A stretch of DNA of 64,000 bases from Zeus faber (taxonomy: Eukaryota; Chordata; Actinopteri; Zeiformes; Zeidae), in assembly GCA_960531495.1 (NCBI GenBank), contig OY482866.1:5171918-5235917 (forward strand). The letters are read 5' to 3'. Position numbers and translations under genes: made by a program. Shown piece after piece: positions 25,210 through 64,000 of this stretch; the first letter of the stretch is position 1, and each line of letters starts with the position of its first letter. The notes beneath the pieces were generated by a model, which worked only from the letters and a program-made list of their open reading frames with translations, was not told the DNA's origin and did no database searches.

Positions 25210-26780
25210 CACGCACGCAGAGCGCTGTCGTCGAACGTATTCTTCATATTTAATTATTTTTACAGTCAAAAGTAAAGTGCTACTGCTGCTACTGTTACTA
25301 TTTCTACTCCTAATAACAATGACAATAAATATAATCATTATAAGATTTATTTGTATTGCACCTTTCATACACATCATGCAGCTCAACGTTTTTTATATTA
25401 ATAGAGGGCAATTAAATAGTAATAAAAGAGCATACAATGATAAATGCTTCATCCAAATATGTCAATTTCAATTGACATCGATTTCATTAAATAATCAAGT
25501 CTCTTGAAGCTGTGATTAACAAAAAAAAAACTGTAAATCTGTAACAAAACTCGACTGTTAAATGTTAAAAGATAAATACACCTTTATGGTCACATATTTC
25601 AAATTGGGATTTAGCCTAAAATACCACTCACATAAACTGATGTCCCCTAATTTAAAACAAAAAAAAAGTTTTAAAGCCTGTTGATATGTGTTAATAGAAA
25701 ACTGTTTATACTGCATCAATTTGAATTCAAATTTGAGAATGACCTCCTAGAGACGGAGCAAGCTTTCTTTCTTGACCATTTTTTTATGGTCAAGCAAGAA
25801 TCTACAGTCTTGGCTCCATCCACATTTCCGGCATTTCTCTGCTGCCATTGTTGTTGGAGAGACCCTAGAAGCAGATGTTTCATCATAGGCTGTATTTGGA
25901 CACCATGCACTTTGAAGATTGCATGTATTTATTTTGGCCTCGCCGTACAAAAGCTCTCACCGTGAACATAGTTGTTTGGGGCTGCAGGCCTCGACACCTA
26001 ATATTCTCATTGGAAGAGTATTAGGTATTTTTAGGTATAAGGCGTCTTTGGTATTGGTTGGCGTTGTGTATTGTTTTGACACACACACTCACACACGTTG
26101 CTCTAAAAACCATTTGTCTACACGAATAAAAAAGTATCATCCAACTAAGTGCCTAGATTGTAAAGGTAGATATCCAGTTTAATGGACACAGTTAGCTGGC
26201 ACATTACGACACCTGCCTTTGGTGAGGAATAACAAACATTTATACTATTCATTCGGAGTGAAAATGAGACTATCAATGGTTAACACTCCATGAACATATA
26301 CTGTAAAGTTGTTTTTTTAACAAAGTGGGAGACTTGCAACACTCACACGAATGAGAGAGTGTCTCAACCGCCACGAACCTGCACCCGATGCCTCTGTCAG
26401 TCTGAGGATTTTGCAGATGTTCTCCTCAAATACATATTCAACACTTTTGCACCAACGACTGAATTTGTGTGATATTTGTGTTGCTCTGTACTATCAACAG
26501 AGAATATGGGCCGAGCGTTGTTTTTAAAACTTGGCAAATTATAATCCTGTACATTTAAATATCCACCTTGTACCACTTTTTTTTTTTTAAGTAAACATCC
26601 AATTGAATGGTCTTAATTCGCCGTTAATACATTGTGTCGTAAATAAATAATATAGAATAAGAACATAAAATAAAGCTGATGGACGCAACCAACAGGTGAC
26701 CGTGATAACCGCCCCACCCTTCTTTGTTTGGGCCGATCTAATATTAACGGTGCACCGGATGTTACTGGTAGCGTACCGGA
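25210..26780. other. Head-to-head intergenic region between tdrd7 and dctn1, no gene seen
   Basis: AT-rich sequence separating the two divergent transcription units. A few short frames exist but none resembles a protein. Confidence 0.45.
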
Positions 26781-26789
26781 AGTGTCCGT

Positions 26790-26895
26790 GGAATTATTCC
26801 CTCTGTGATGCCCCGAGCAGTTTGCAAAGCAAAACAAGTCATTTTGTCGTTGTGACTCTACGTCATAGACACCGAATCCACCGACGCATCGCTAG
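26790..26895 (+). other. dctn1: Possible non-coding first exon of dctn1
   Basis: A CG-containing stretch ends in a consensus donor (CTAG|GTGAGT near 26894-26895). It lies 0.8 kb before the exon carrying the dctn1 ATG. The coding exon has a candidate acceptor (AACTAG just before 27701). Only the donor and its position support this call; an alternative start within 27600-27700 is possible. Confidence 0.35.
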
Positions 26896-27127
26896 GTGAG
26901 TGTTTGAAATAGAACCTGTTAACGTTCAGTGATGTCGTCACTGTTTTGTTGCGGTCGGCTTACCGGCCGGCAGCGCTAGCCACGTCCGGCTAGCTAGCGT
27001 TGTTTGTGTACGTTCCAGTCGGTTCATTTGTGCAGTCATATACGTGCATATTCCTTTGGAAACGCACGACGTCGTGGTCTAACGTTGATGGCTTTTGTTT
27101 CGATGTGTATGTTATGTCTATACGGGT

Positions 27128-27200
27128 ATAAGATAAGATAAGATGACACTTTATTAATCCCCGGGGGAGAATTCAGGTGTTACGGCCGCAAAACAGTGCA
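27128..27200. repeat. AAGATAAGATAAGAT / TTTATTAATCCCC interspersed repeat tail
   Basis: This motif (AAGATA repeats, then a variant of TTTATTGATCCCCGAGGGGAAATT) is common in fish genomes, often at the ends of LINE-type copies. Related decayed copies are seen at about 30655-30700 and 39003-39060, both in dctn1 introns. Confidence 0.5.
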
Positions 27201-27705
27201 CGTCAAGAAGGGGATCAGAAGAAAGATGAAATGAAAATAACACGTGTACACATCTATCAACATGGTTGACTGGGAGTAGCACTATGCTTATTAGCTAGCC
27301 TAATATGGGAAGACGGCAGTCGAGCTAAAGTAAGAAAATGTAGTGTATATAGCAGCAATGTGACAATAATATCAAATGTGCATCACAGTGATAACAGCAA
27401 TACGAATAATACAAATAATAATAATAATACAATAATATTTTTTATTAAAGTACCACTTAACATTGCTATTTTGGTTATCGTGACAGTATGTGACAATTCT
27501 TCTTCATATCTATATGTGTAGTAGCAGGCGTACATTACATGACTCCTGCCTTTCCAAAACGGCTGTGACATCGTTGGGATCCCTCCCCTTTGCTTCCTGT
27601 TGTCTCGCCCTCTCTCGGAAGGAGGGATGTGAATTTAGAGAAGGGGCAGCGATTGAGTTGCATTTTTATACCGAGGTGTAGTTGTAGCTATCCAAACTAG
27701 GTGCC

Positions 27706-44721
<17,016 letters not shown>

Positions 44722-45715
44722 GGATGGCGCACTATCGGCCAAAATCCACCATTTAAAAGATTCCCTTCTTGTACTGAGCTCCTGCGTTCTATCCCACTGT
44801 CAATATAGCTTCAAATCTTCTCAGGAAAGGGATCCAACATTGTGATGAAACCAGCCTTTTCACTTGATGCCAAAGACACAAGATAGTGTTCTCATCAAGT
44901 ACAGTAAATGTATGTCCCATGAGAAATGCTGTTTCACGTCTTTGTCCTTTCTGAAATTCCTTTTACGGTTCAATGTCACTTTTATACAGACAGGAGGGTG
45001 TGAGGTGGAATGCTGAAGGCAGAAACAGCTAACCGGGAGGAGTGGAAAACAAACACTATTTTCTTTCCAAACATTTTCGTACTGCGCTTGTTACTCAAGT
45101 TGTCCTAAACTATTTCAACAATAAACGTGACCAATTTGATCAGTTTGCATCAAGTCTGTAACCAATGTATATTTCTGTCAATTATTAGCTGTTTTGGCCG
45201 TATCACTTAATTTAATGTAGGATTTGCCATGTTTTTAAGTCACTTTAATAATCAGTCGGTGTGTAGTGTTTAGCTGCAATTCCACCCAGCTTCCACCATC
45301 TTGCTTGTATTGCATTTTATTATCTATTCATTATAGTTTGAGGAGACTCTAGTTGGTGTCATTCGAGCATTCTATTATTGCATCCTATTTTCAATTCTGT
45401 TTAACTAAATGGATATTTTGGAACAACCGGTTATGGGTTTATGGGTTAACCCTGAAGTGGCTGTCAGTGGGGTCACACTCTACTCTATGCATATACAGTA
45501 TATTCATTATTTTAAGGTAATTTATTTAATGCTTAAAATTGTTTGGCTGTTAAGTTGTCCATAATAAACTCCTCCCATGTCTATATTGTTTTCATTTAAT
45601 AACCCCAATCAAAACATTGTGATAAAATAAGTCTTTGTAAGAAAGTCACTCCCTATATGATGCATTCTCTATGAAAATTATTTTCTAGTGATATTCTGGT
45701 TTAAAATAAAACTTG
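44722..45715 (+). other. dctn1: dctn1 3' UTR with several poly(A) signal candidates
   Basis: Non-coding sequence follows the TGA. AATAAA hexamers occur near 45120, 45563 and 45705, so alternative 3' ends are plausible. Beyond about 45830 the duplicated pced1 segment begins. Confidence 0.55.
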
Positions 45716-46622
45716 GAAGTCTTATGTTTTGTTCCAACTAATTTGATCTAACAACTTCATCCTATTAATTTTTAATGTTTCCATAAAATTGTTCAGTGTA
45801 GATTTATCAGAAACATTGTTTTTTTTTAAGTGTACAGGTGTACATTACTCATAATACCTTCCAGATTTAAAACTGTCTGCTAAACACGATTAAACAAGAC
45901 CATAATACAAAATTAAATGTAAATGCTTTTCATGTCAGAATCGTACAGCACATTATCACAACGGGATCTTTGTGCCACAGTTCTATCAAACTAGGTTTCA
46001 AGATGAAAAACCTTGCCGGATTTGATTTCTGGAGATTTGAAACAAGACAGAGTGGATTATGAAGATGCACCTTTATTGTTTGGATCATTTTAAAATCAAA
46101 ATCATTTTATTCGCCCAAAAACATCAATACAAACCATCCTGCATGGGAAGTTCAAAAATTGCATTTTACTGACCTGAGTACAAAAGACAACTCCATAAGT
46201 CACAACAATAAGGGGACAATAAATAAAAATATTGACACAAAAGTAAACATTGGAATTTAGACTTTGACTGTAGTCCAACGTGACGAGAAGCGTTTAAACT
46301 ACAACCCATAGAATCTGCTTTATTTACTAGTTTTCAGTCTGTGGGTCAAACTGACACTATTTGGAAGAGATCTTGATGGGGAAAAGTTAAAATCTCACTT
46401 CACCCAAGGAATCCGCCCCACTTTTCCCCATCAAGCAGCGATTACTGGAAAACATGCACCATTAACAAACACTTAGTGTCCATTTCCAGACATTCTCTGG
46501 CAACAGTGTGGGGCGTAAAGACGATGCAAGTGTTTTTGACAATTCCTTGCTTTAAAATGAACACCGTTTGAGCCGCCCCCCTCAATCTCAATGGTTCGTC
46601 CTCATTAAAAGTGGCCGTGATC

Positions 46623-50415
<3,793 letters not shown>

Positions 50416-51646
50416 CAGTTATTGGTCCCCACGTTCCAATATTTGAATGCAGGAAGTTGTCTGCTTCCATGGTTCGCTCGTGGTCATTCTCCGAGGACGA
50501 TCGGTCGTTTAGTCGATCAAAACATGGCGAGATCGTCCTCTGAAGTGCTCTTGATATTCCCCAGCTCATACAAAGGACAGAGTTGTGCAGGGTGGGCTCG
50601 GGCGTCCGTGCAAAATTCCAATCGCTATGTTTTAAAAATCGGGGTTGCGTGCGCATAGAAGGTAATGTCATTCGGCAAAAGCTGTCTCCCCGTTCCAGAA
50701 GTGCAGGATTCATTATTTACAAGTAAAGTATCCACACAAAGACATCCAAATTTACTCAATTAAGTTTGATAGCAACGGGAACTGGTCGCTACTAAGGGGA
50801 CGCACAGGTTTTTTTTTTTGGAACAGTAAGGACTCAGACCGCCCCTTCGCTCACCTTTTTTGGGGGAGGTATTTCTTATATAAATTTCATTTTCATCAGT
50901 TGCACACGTTGCCTTAATTTCATTCCTTGACAAATTTGGTCCTCACATTTAAAATGAACACCGGCTCATCGCTGCACATTTTGGGCGATGTTGTAATGCA
51001 GCTGGGCTCGACCCGCTAAGTTTTCAGGAGTTTCTTGATGGAGGGGAGCCCCGGAGCTTTCCCGTTCATTATCATTTCCTGTAGATTAAATTGCCTCTTA
51101 GCCTCTTTCCCTCTTTAAAGTGCACCAGATTGATGCATGTCAATGTTAAACGCATGCCCCCGGACCACATTAGAGGGTCCCACCATCGCCTCACAAGAAA
51201 AAGGGGGCCCCCAAACAACATTTTGCAGAGAGCCCCCCCCCCCCTAAAAAAAAAGCGAGAAACGGCCTTGGGATTATTCTAAATTGTTTTGGGGTTTGTT
51301 TTTGAGGATTATGACAGCTTGCCATTGCAGTTTGGGAATTTGAACTCCACTCGCAGACGACATGGCATTCAGATATAGATTTAAAAAAAAGAATGGACTC
51401 GAATCGGTGTCAATTTGTGCGAGAGCAACGTTGACACAGGTGACGGTTGAACTTCCAGGTGAGTGAGAGGACACTTACCATCTTACTGAGCAGGGTCTGT
51501 GGAGGGCGTTTCCCATGCGACTGGAACCACGCCTGGGTGTATCGGCCAGTAAGCTCTTTTTTTTTTACATATAAATATAGAGTTGTTTTTTTAATTGTAA
51601 TAAGTCCAAGTCGTGTGGAGTCGTTTTTAGATCAAATTAGCAAAGA

Positions 51647-51680
<34 letters not shown>

Positions 51681-51830
51681 CTGGAAGAGCGTTACGCTAG
51701 AGAGCGAGCCAAGACAACGTCGCTGAGTGACACATGTTTTTGGCTTGAAAAACGGTTCACAACGCACGACCGAATTCCCTCCGCCAGCCGAGAGACCATC
51801 TTGCAAAAAAAAAGGAAAATAAAAGCTTTT

Positions 51831-51861
<31 letters not shown>
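51647..51861. repeat. Two (GTT)n microsatellites upstream of pced1 A
   Basis: GTT runs at 51647-51680 and 51831-51861 flank a CpG-containing stretch. Unit B has only GTTGTT at the matching place (60893), so the first run expanded in unit A. Confidence 0.85.
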
Positions 51862-51869
51862 CGGGCAGC

Positions 51870-52730
51870 ATTAAAAGTTATCGCGGCGCAGGGGAACTGC
51901 CGTCGGGTTACAACGCGTGGCGTCGGCCGTTTGGCGGCGGGTTCCAAATTTCCCATAAATCAGTGCGAATTTTATATCAAATAAAAAAAAAAAACGTTTT
52001 TATTTTTTATTTTATAAAAATGATTTAAAAGAAATGATTCAAAATAAATGTTTGATGAATTACATTGAATTAGTTAAAGATCCGGTTGTTTGTATTATAA
52101 AATTATATAAGTAGAATTTCGATTAAAGTGTAAACGAACTTATTGTTTTTTAGACGTAAGAAATAAATAGTTGGTGTCAGAGATTTGATTATTATTATTT
52201 TTAATTGATTATTAATTTTTGAATATATATATATATTTTTTTTATAATAAAAGTGCTGATTCTGGATATCAAAATGATTGTTCTTATATTCTTGGTATCA
52301 TGAACTGATACCAATGACTGGATTCGAGGAGATCACCTTTTAAATCAATGATATTCATAACATTATATCATTTGTTAAAATCGAAATGTTTGAATCAGAA
52401 ATTCGGTGAAACTTGGGTCAATCACATGGTTTGAAAAAAAGTTAATTTTTTTTAAATTTCCTTATCCTTTCATATAAACAACGAACTGTTGCCATCATGA
52501 AATCCATTTTATACTTTTTTTTTTTTAAGTTTTAAAAATACATTGTCAATATCATACATTTATGTCAATATTTCAATTAAAGACAACGCGATTTTAAATA
52601 CATTTATTTTTTGTTAGATTCGTACATACAGGCGGTGAAAAGCACCCGGAGATTATGCACAATAGTACTAAACTGAACACGAAAGCTACCCTATTTAATA
52701 ACTAACTAACTAACTGATTTCTAAAACGTG
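51870..52730. other. AT-rich spacer between duplication units, no gene seen
   Basis: Very AT-rich and low-complexity, with poly(A)/poly(T) runs. A short CpG-rich start at 51870-51945 could belong to the pced1 A promoter. No element ends were recognised. Confidence 0.4.
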
Positions 52731-52734
52731 ATGT

Positions 52735-53781
52735 AGTTTGTGTATAGAATAATATAAATAAAATAAAATAAAATAAGACTCAAAAAGGAAATACTGAGTA
52801 CAAAATAGAAATAAGGGGAATAGTCTTATGTATATGGGATAGGCTATTTGTATATACAGATATGTGCAGTAAAGAATAAAGTGAGGTAGTGTGTTGAGAT
52901 GTACAATATACAACAGTACGGCACAGCAATACACTAACACCAAACAGAAATACAGCACAGTATGCTATAACCCAGTACAGTGATATAGTATGCAGTACAG
53001 TATGTTACATACAGTACAGTAAGGCAGTGGGGCTTGTGTGTGTGTGTGTCTCAGTGCAGTCTCTCTGTTCTCGCTGTGTGACTGCGGAGGCGCTTGACCG
53101 ACCGCAGCAGCTGGAACAGTCCGTTGTTGGGGTGATGAGGATCCTTCATGATCCTGCAGGCTCTGCTACTACACCTCCTGGTGTTTAAGTCCTTTAGGGA
53201 GGGGAGGGTAGTTCCAGTGGTACATTGGACTGAACGCACCACCCTCTGCAGGGTCCGCCTGTCCCGAGCAGTACAGTTCCCAAACCAGGCAGTGATCCTG
53301 CCTGTCAGGATGCTCTCCACTGCTCCAGAGAAGTACTTGAGGATCCTCACTAGACCCTGAATTTCATCAGCTGCCTGATGAAGCTGCTCACCCTGTCAAC
53401 CCATTGATCACCAACGGCGTGTGCATCCTCGGTTGTAATCCCCTCCTAAAGTCCACAATCAGCTCCTTAGTTTTGCTGACATTCAGGTGGAGGCTGTTGT
53501 CCTGGCACCAGAGTGACAGGTCAGCCACCTCCTCGCGGTAGGCCTTCTCATCACTGTTGGTGATCAGGCCCACCATGACGGTGTCGTCAGCAACCTTGAT
53601 GGTGGTGTTGGAGCTGGACCTGGCCACACAGTCATGTGTGTACAGGGAGTACAGTAGGGGGGTGAGGACGCAGCCCTGGGGGGGATCCTGTGTTCAGGCT
53701 GAGGGAGCTGGACATGTGCCTCCCACCCTAACCACCTGGGGCTTGGCTGAGAGGCAGTCCAGGATCCAGGCACACAGCGGA
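52735..53781 (-). mobile_element. L2/CR1-superfamily LINE, 5'-truncated copy
   Basis: The minus strand encodes fragments of reverse transcriptase palm (KVADDTVMVGLI, then SLWCQDNSLHLNVSKTKELI) and the downstream region (ESILTGRITAWFGNC, ALQRVV-like TLQRVVRSVQ, RRCSSRACRIMKDPHHP). A non-coding tail of CAGTACAGTA-type repeats and AT-rich sequence runs down to about 52735. The frame is interrupted, the 5' half (endonuclease and early RT) is absent, and the copy cannot move on its own. It lies exactly between the two pced1 duplication units. L2 versus the related Rex1 clade is not resolved. Confidence 0.75.
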
Positions 53782-54395
53782 GTATTCGGTCAAAAAACTG
53801 TTATTTTTTTTGTGTACAGGTATTAGCATTACTAATAATACCTACCAGATTTAAAACTGTCTGCTAAACACGATTAAACAAGACCATAATACAAAATTAA
53901 ATGTAAATGCTTTCATGTCAGAATCGTACAGCACATTATCACAACGGGATCTTTGTGCCACAGATCTATCAAACTGGGTTTCAAGATAAAAACCTTCCCG
54001 GATTCGATTTCTGGAGATTTGAAACAAGACAGAGTGGATTATGATGATGCACCTTTAATTTTGGGATCGTTTTTAAATCAGACACCCAAAAACATCAATA
54101 CAAACCATCTTCCATGGGAAGGTAAAAAATTAAATTTTACTCACTTGAGTACAAAAGACAACTCCATAAGTCGCAGCAATAAGGGAACAATAAATAAAGA
54201 TATTGACACAAAAGAACAAAAGTAAACATCGGAATTTAGACTTCGACTGTAGTCCAACATGAAGAGAAGCGTTTAAACTACAACCCATAGAATCTGCTTT
54301 ATTTACTAGAGTTTAGTCTGGGGGTCAAACTGACAATTTCTTGCTTTAAAATGAACACCGTTTGAGCCACCCCCCTCAATGACAAAGATTCGTCC

Positions 54396-60359
<5,964 letters not shown>

Positions 60360-61049
60360 CGGTTGTTGATCGCCACGTTCCAATATTTGAGTGCAGGAAG
60401 TTGTTTGTTTCCATGGTTCGCTCATGGTGAATCTCCAAGGACGATGAGTTGTTTAGTCGATCAAAACATGGCGAGATTGTCCTCTGAAGTACTCTTGATA
60501 TTCCACAGGCCATGAAAAGGACAGAGTTGTCAGTGTTTGAGGTTTATGAAGGCTTACCATTGCAGTTTGGGAATTTGAACTCCATTTGCAAATTAAGATG
60601 TTTTAGATGTAATGGCATACAAGTATGACTAAAAAAATAAAAATATTAAATCGATTTGGTGTAAATTTGTACGAAAACAACGTTTACGCAGGTAACAGTT
60701 GAACTTCCAGGTGACTGAGAGGACACTAACCATCTTACTGAGCAGGATCTGTGGAAGGCGTTTTACATGTGACTGGAACCACGCCTGGATGTATTGGCCA
60801 GTAAGCTCTTTTTTTTATATACTGCATATAATTTTAATTTTAAAAATTCCATGTTTGCCATGTCATTTTAGATCAATTTAGCAAGGAGAAATGTTGTTAT
60901 TTTGAAAAAGCATTACATCAGAAGGCGAGTGGAGACAACGTCGCTGATTGACATATGCTTTGGCTTGAAAAACAATTCACAGTTAAAAAGACAAATTTCC
61001 AACTGCCAGCCTAGAGACAATCTTAAAGCTAAAAAATAAATAAAGATAA

Positions 61050-61490
61050 ATAAAAAAAGAGCTGAGTGTCAGCTCTGGGGGTGCTGGCGGATGCTTCCAA
61101 TTCAGCATCATCCTCATTAAGCCGGCTACAGGACGCTCTTGCAGACACAGCATCTTCCCCGTGCCGACCGAGGGACTCAGTCACTGCCATCCTGGAAAGC
61201 GTCAACCGTCAGCTCTACCAAGCGCCAACCATCTCAGAAGGGTGTTGTTTTTGATGAGGTTGCGGGGATGCCCGACGGTGGCAGTGCATCAGCGCGCCCT
61301 CCCAACTCTGCCAGTCCCGGCCGCTTCCAAGGCTGCTGGCCCGCAGCTGCGATCAGTGCATTGAGCGTCAGATAGGCCTGCTCTCAGGTGTTCCACACCA
61401 AGGCATGAGGGAAAATTCATTGCAGCCATCTTGGGCCAGCATTGGGGGGCCATGCAGGTACTGCAGGCATTGTCCTTTCCCCGGTACCGA
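61050..61490 (-). mobile_element. Probable DIRS-like (tyrosine-recombinase) retroelement fossil, gag-like piece
   Basis: The minus strand carries a cysteine-rich gag-like pattern (CLHCCRYRGKDNACSTC, then PSCLGVEHLRAGLSD and a further Cys pair) of the kind found in fish DIRS-type gag proteins, followed by an acidic Ser-rich stretch. It is a short broken remnant with no recombinase or RT. Neighbouring 61490-61780 may belong to the same insertion but shows nothing diagnostic. The age is probably considerable. The assignment rests on one motif. Confidence 0.4.
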
Positions 61491-61849
61491 CAACAGTGAA
61501 GACACTCCCACTGGGGGGAAAAAATATTGATCCAATCTCAAAGGTAAAGCGGAGTGGAAACACTCCAGCTGTGTGGAAGACTCGGCCCATAAACTCGGAG
61601 GTGGGCCTATGGGCGAAAAGCGTTCCAGCTCCGCAATTGGCTCAGGGCGCCAAATAATTAAAAGCAGAGCTGGCAAAACACTTCTGCTGCTAAATAATAC
61701 GCCTCGTTTGAGACACGGTTCGACAAAAAATGGCAGGAGCGAAGGCACTACCGCGAACAAGTCAATATGGATATACAGATATACATATCGACCCGCACAC
61801 ACACACACACAGTATAATGATTTGTAGTGTCCCTTCAACACAAAGGCAG

Positions 61850-62650
61850 AACTGCTGCTCTACATTCAACGTAAAAGCGCCAGCCATTCCGGGAGGAGCT
61901 CGGGACAGGAAACGCTCCCGCCGCTCCTCCGTGGAGCAAACTAACGCGTGTTATTTAACGGAGCGAGGCCCGGACCCACCACGCCGAGCGGCGACGACAT
62001 GTGACTGCCCTGCGTCGCAAGCCCAGAACGAATGTCGCCATTTCTCACCGAGGGAGGCTGGGAATGCAGCTCGAGCAGCGGCAACTGCGTCGCCCAAAAA
62101 AGTGGTCTAAAGCCAAGCGGAGGGCGACGGGGAGAGCGGGGAACGCACACACCGCCGCTTTAATATTAACCCGGAGCAAGTTCACTCTGTGGAATTTAGA
62201 AAATCAGAAATAAGACGGTCGACACCCCCCGCACTGGACTTGCAAGCAACTCCGAACGACTTATTCGCCAGTCAACGGGAAACAGGCAGCTCTTGGAGCG
62301 CGGTCTTTTCCCAAATTATTCCGCGGTCCAATTTTCTCCTCTACATAACCTGCCTATAATATATGATATATGGTGTGCACGTGGATGCCTTGTTTATTCC
62401 CTAGACAGGTGACGCCACCTTACCTGGCGAGGATGAGCGGGGAGCGACAGCGCGACGCGGACCGCTTACAGGGGCGGCTCCGCCCGCGTCACGCCGGCCG
62501 CGCCGGAGCCAAACACAACTCGACTTCTCCCGTGGATCGCCTGGACTCGACAGAGTCAAGTGTCACTTGGCCGGGGGAAGGCCGTCCTCAGACCCTTCGC
62601 CGGCCGCCACTTTACACGAGCTGCCGCCGCACCACTGCACGTGGGAATGC
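61850..62650. promoter_or_regulatory. CpG-rich island, candidate promoter of pced1 copy B
   Basis: CpG frequency is much higher here than anywhere nearby (for example 61900-62120 and 62410-62530). The nearest downstream minus-strand gene is pced1 B, whose possible 5' UTR exon ends at 60731, so this would be a natural minus-strand start region. The unidentified gene at 63.6 kb ends, rather than begins, on the other side. No TATA box is obvious. Confidence 0.45.
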
Positions 62651-62779
62651 CGTTGTTATTGACGGAGCAGACGAGCGAACGACTGTGACGCGACACGGGG
62701 CGTTGCATGCAGATATTAAAACTACCGACATTACAGCTGAAGAGTCAGCTGCCGTCTGGGCACCTACGGCATAAAAGGT

Positions 62780-63590
62780 GAAAATGCAAAACCATCTTGA
62801 AGTGATCCTTTCCAATTTACGATATACAGTCTAAAATGGACAAATACATTTTGATTGGCCCAGGGTCCACCAGTTGAAAGCCTGGTATTCGGTCTAAGCC
62901 CCGTTTCTTCTCTCTCTTTTTTTTTTTTAAATCACTGTATTCATTTCAGTATTGTAAACTTGTATTTGTTTTATCTATGTTTTGTTTTTTTCCATATGTA
63001 GTCCTGGGCCATGGGGGGGGGGGGGATTTAATTGTAAGGACAACACAAGACAACGTGCAACCAACTGTAATGGCAATCCATTGATAGTAAATAACTAATT
63101 TCACATGGTTTCCCATCTGGGCCGATGCTGGCATGCACTTCCAGCCCTGCTGTGAAGTGAGACCAACAGATTGGACATGGCTCCCTCTAGGGAAACAACG
63201 CACTCTGCCAGTCTTGCCCCGTTACAGTGTTTTGACAACGGCTGAATACAATCGCTTTCCACGGTTCAGTAAAAGCCATTTTATCCCATCTCTGGCGTCA
63301 ATTTGCAGGCTTTCAAAATAGCAGCAGTTCAGATGAAGTATAAAACTTGAATTGCACTGGCAATGAGCCAGGTTTCTATGAGGACGAGAAGTACAGGAGT
63401 GGTTTGGCCGGACAAAACCCGAACACAGTCCAGTTTGGCTCATGCATGCCGAGTGGAGCGACACGATTCACATACAGCAGTAATGTTCCACATGTACTGT
63501 GATTATAAACACCATTAAAAAAAAAAAAAAGAGAGACACATACGCTCATACACAATATAGACTTGTTTTCTTGTTTCTAGACCGAGCATG
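62780..63590. other. Intergenic / 3' UTR region, no gene seen
   Basis: Contains poly(T) (62920-62929), poly(G) (63014-63026) and poly(A) (63517-63530) runs. The part near 63600 is presumably 3' UTR of the minus-strand gene ending at 63611. Confidence 0.4.
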
Positions 63591-63610
63591 TGAGGCTGGC
63601 TGCTTCCTGG

Positions 63611-63749
63611 TCAGGGAAGGTTCTGCAGCTTGGCCTGCAGGGCCTTGACGTTGCCGGTGATTTGTTGCAGGGCAGCGTTTGGGCTCAGGGACTGCAGCTC
63701 CGCCAGGTAGCCACAGATGTTATCCGGACGCACGTTGGTAAAGCTTTGC
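63611..63749 (-). CDS. Terminal coding exon of an unidentified minus-strand gene
   Basis: An acceptor (TATTCCAG) is followed by one phase base and 46 codons ending NLP and TGA. The peptide reads [20 protein letters not shown] then [20 protein letters not shown]. It is amphipathic and helix-prone with no low-complexity bias, and codon third positions are GC-rich like the neighbouring real exons. I do not recognise the family. The rest of the gene lies beyond the right edge. A chance open stretch is unlikely given the acceptor and composition. Confidence 0.65.
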
Positions 63750-64000
63750 CTGGAATACAGCGAAAGTAGGACATTAAAGTTGTTGAAGACATTTGAACTA
63801 AAAACTTAAACTCCGGCAAATGCAATTTTAAAACAAAACCTTTTCTAATAAGACTTCCCAGATTGTCAACTTTTTCCATTGATTAATCATATTAGTAGCA
63901 AACCTATAAAGTTCACTATATTGCCAGAACAGGGGACATATTTCTCTGTCAATACAAATGGTAATAGTTATAATAGACTACACAGAAAAACAGATAGGGG

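Noticed and set aside
60360-60425. Upstream in-frame methionine for pced1 copy B
   Set aside because: Copy A has an in-frame stop between that point and MDFL, and the family N-terminus is short, so the MDFL start was chosen.

Overview
The window is nuclear DNA of a ray-finned (teleost) fish. The evidence is split vertebrate genes with GT-AG introns, long (CA)n/(GT)n and (CT)n microsatellites, fish-type LINE and SINE debris (RTE-like/Rex3-like and L2-like pieces), and proteins that read as fish orthologs of vertebrate families. I saw no operons, CRISPR arrays, phage or bacterial features.

Layout. (1) 1-~760, plus strand: the 3' end of a CaBP-type EF-hand gene. (2) 3176-~25130, minus strand: a complete tdrd7 gene (19 coding exons plus a 5' UTR exon; LOTUS-LOTUS-LOTUS-Tudor-Tudor-Tudor; about 1158 aa). 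It sits convergent to the EF-hand gene and has introns full of microsatellites. (3) 25.0-27.7 kb: a head-to-head promoter region with tdrd7 to the left and dctn1 to the right. A perfect 21-bp palindrome there carries two mirrored CCAAT boxes. (4) 27706-44721, plus strand: complete dctn1 (dynactin p150-Glued, about 1270 aa, about 31 coding exons including several microexons). One intron (40353-41732) holds a decayed piece of 28S ribosomal RNA gene. (5) 45.8-61.0 kb, minus strand: a tandem segmental duplication carrying two copies of a PC-esterase-domain gene (PCED1/FAM113 family). The copies have almost identical central exons but different 3' ends, and mobile-element insertions have landed differently in each. 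(6) 61.0-64.0 kb: a probable DIRS-like fossil, a CpG-rich stretch that may be the pced1 promoter, and the terminal exon of an unidentified minus-strand gene.

The genes have separate cellular roles: Ca2+ sensing, germ-granule RNA/piRNA regulation, dynein-dynactin transport, and an SGNH-fold esterase-like protein. Nothing suggests they form one pathway. The most noteworthy structures are the intronic 28S fragment, the diverging pced1 pair (copy A lost about 0.47 kb including the original last-exon acceptor yet keeps an in-frame route to a stop; copy B has a 23-nt change at an exon edge, a 1.9-kb LINE and a Rex3 piece), the pced1 introns made mostly of UG repeat next to splice sites, and the CCAAT palindrome at tdrd7. 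Exon boundaries were placed by eye from splice signals, reading phase and remembered vertebrate homologs; no alignment program was run.
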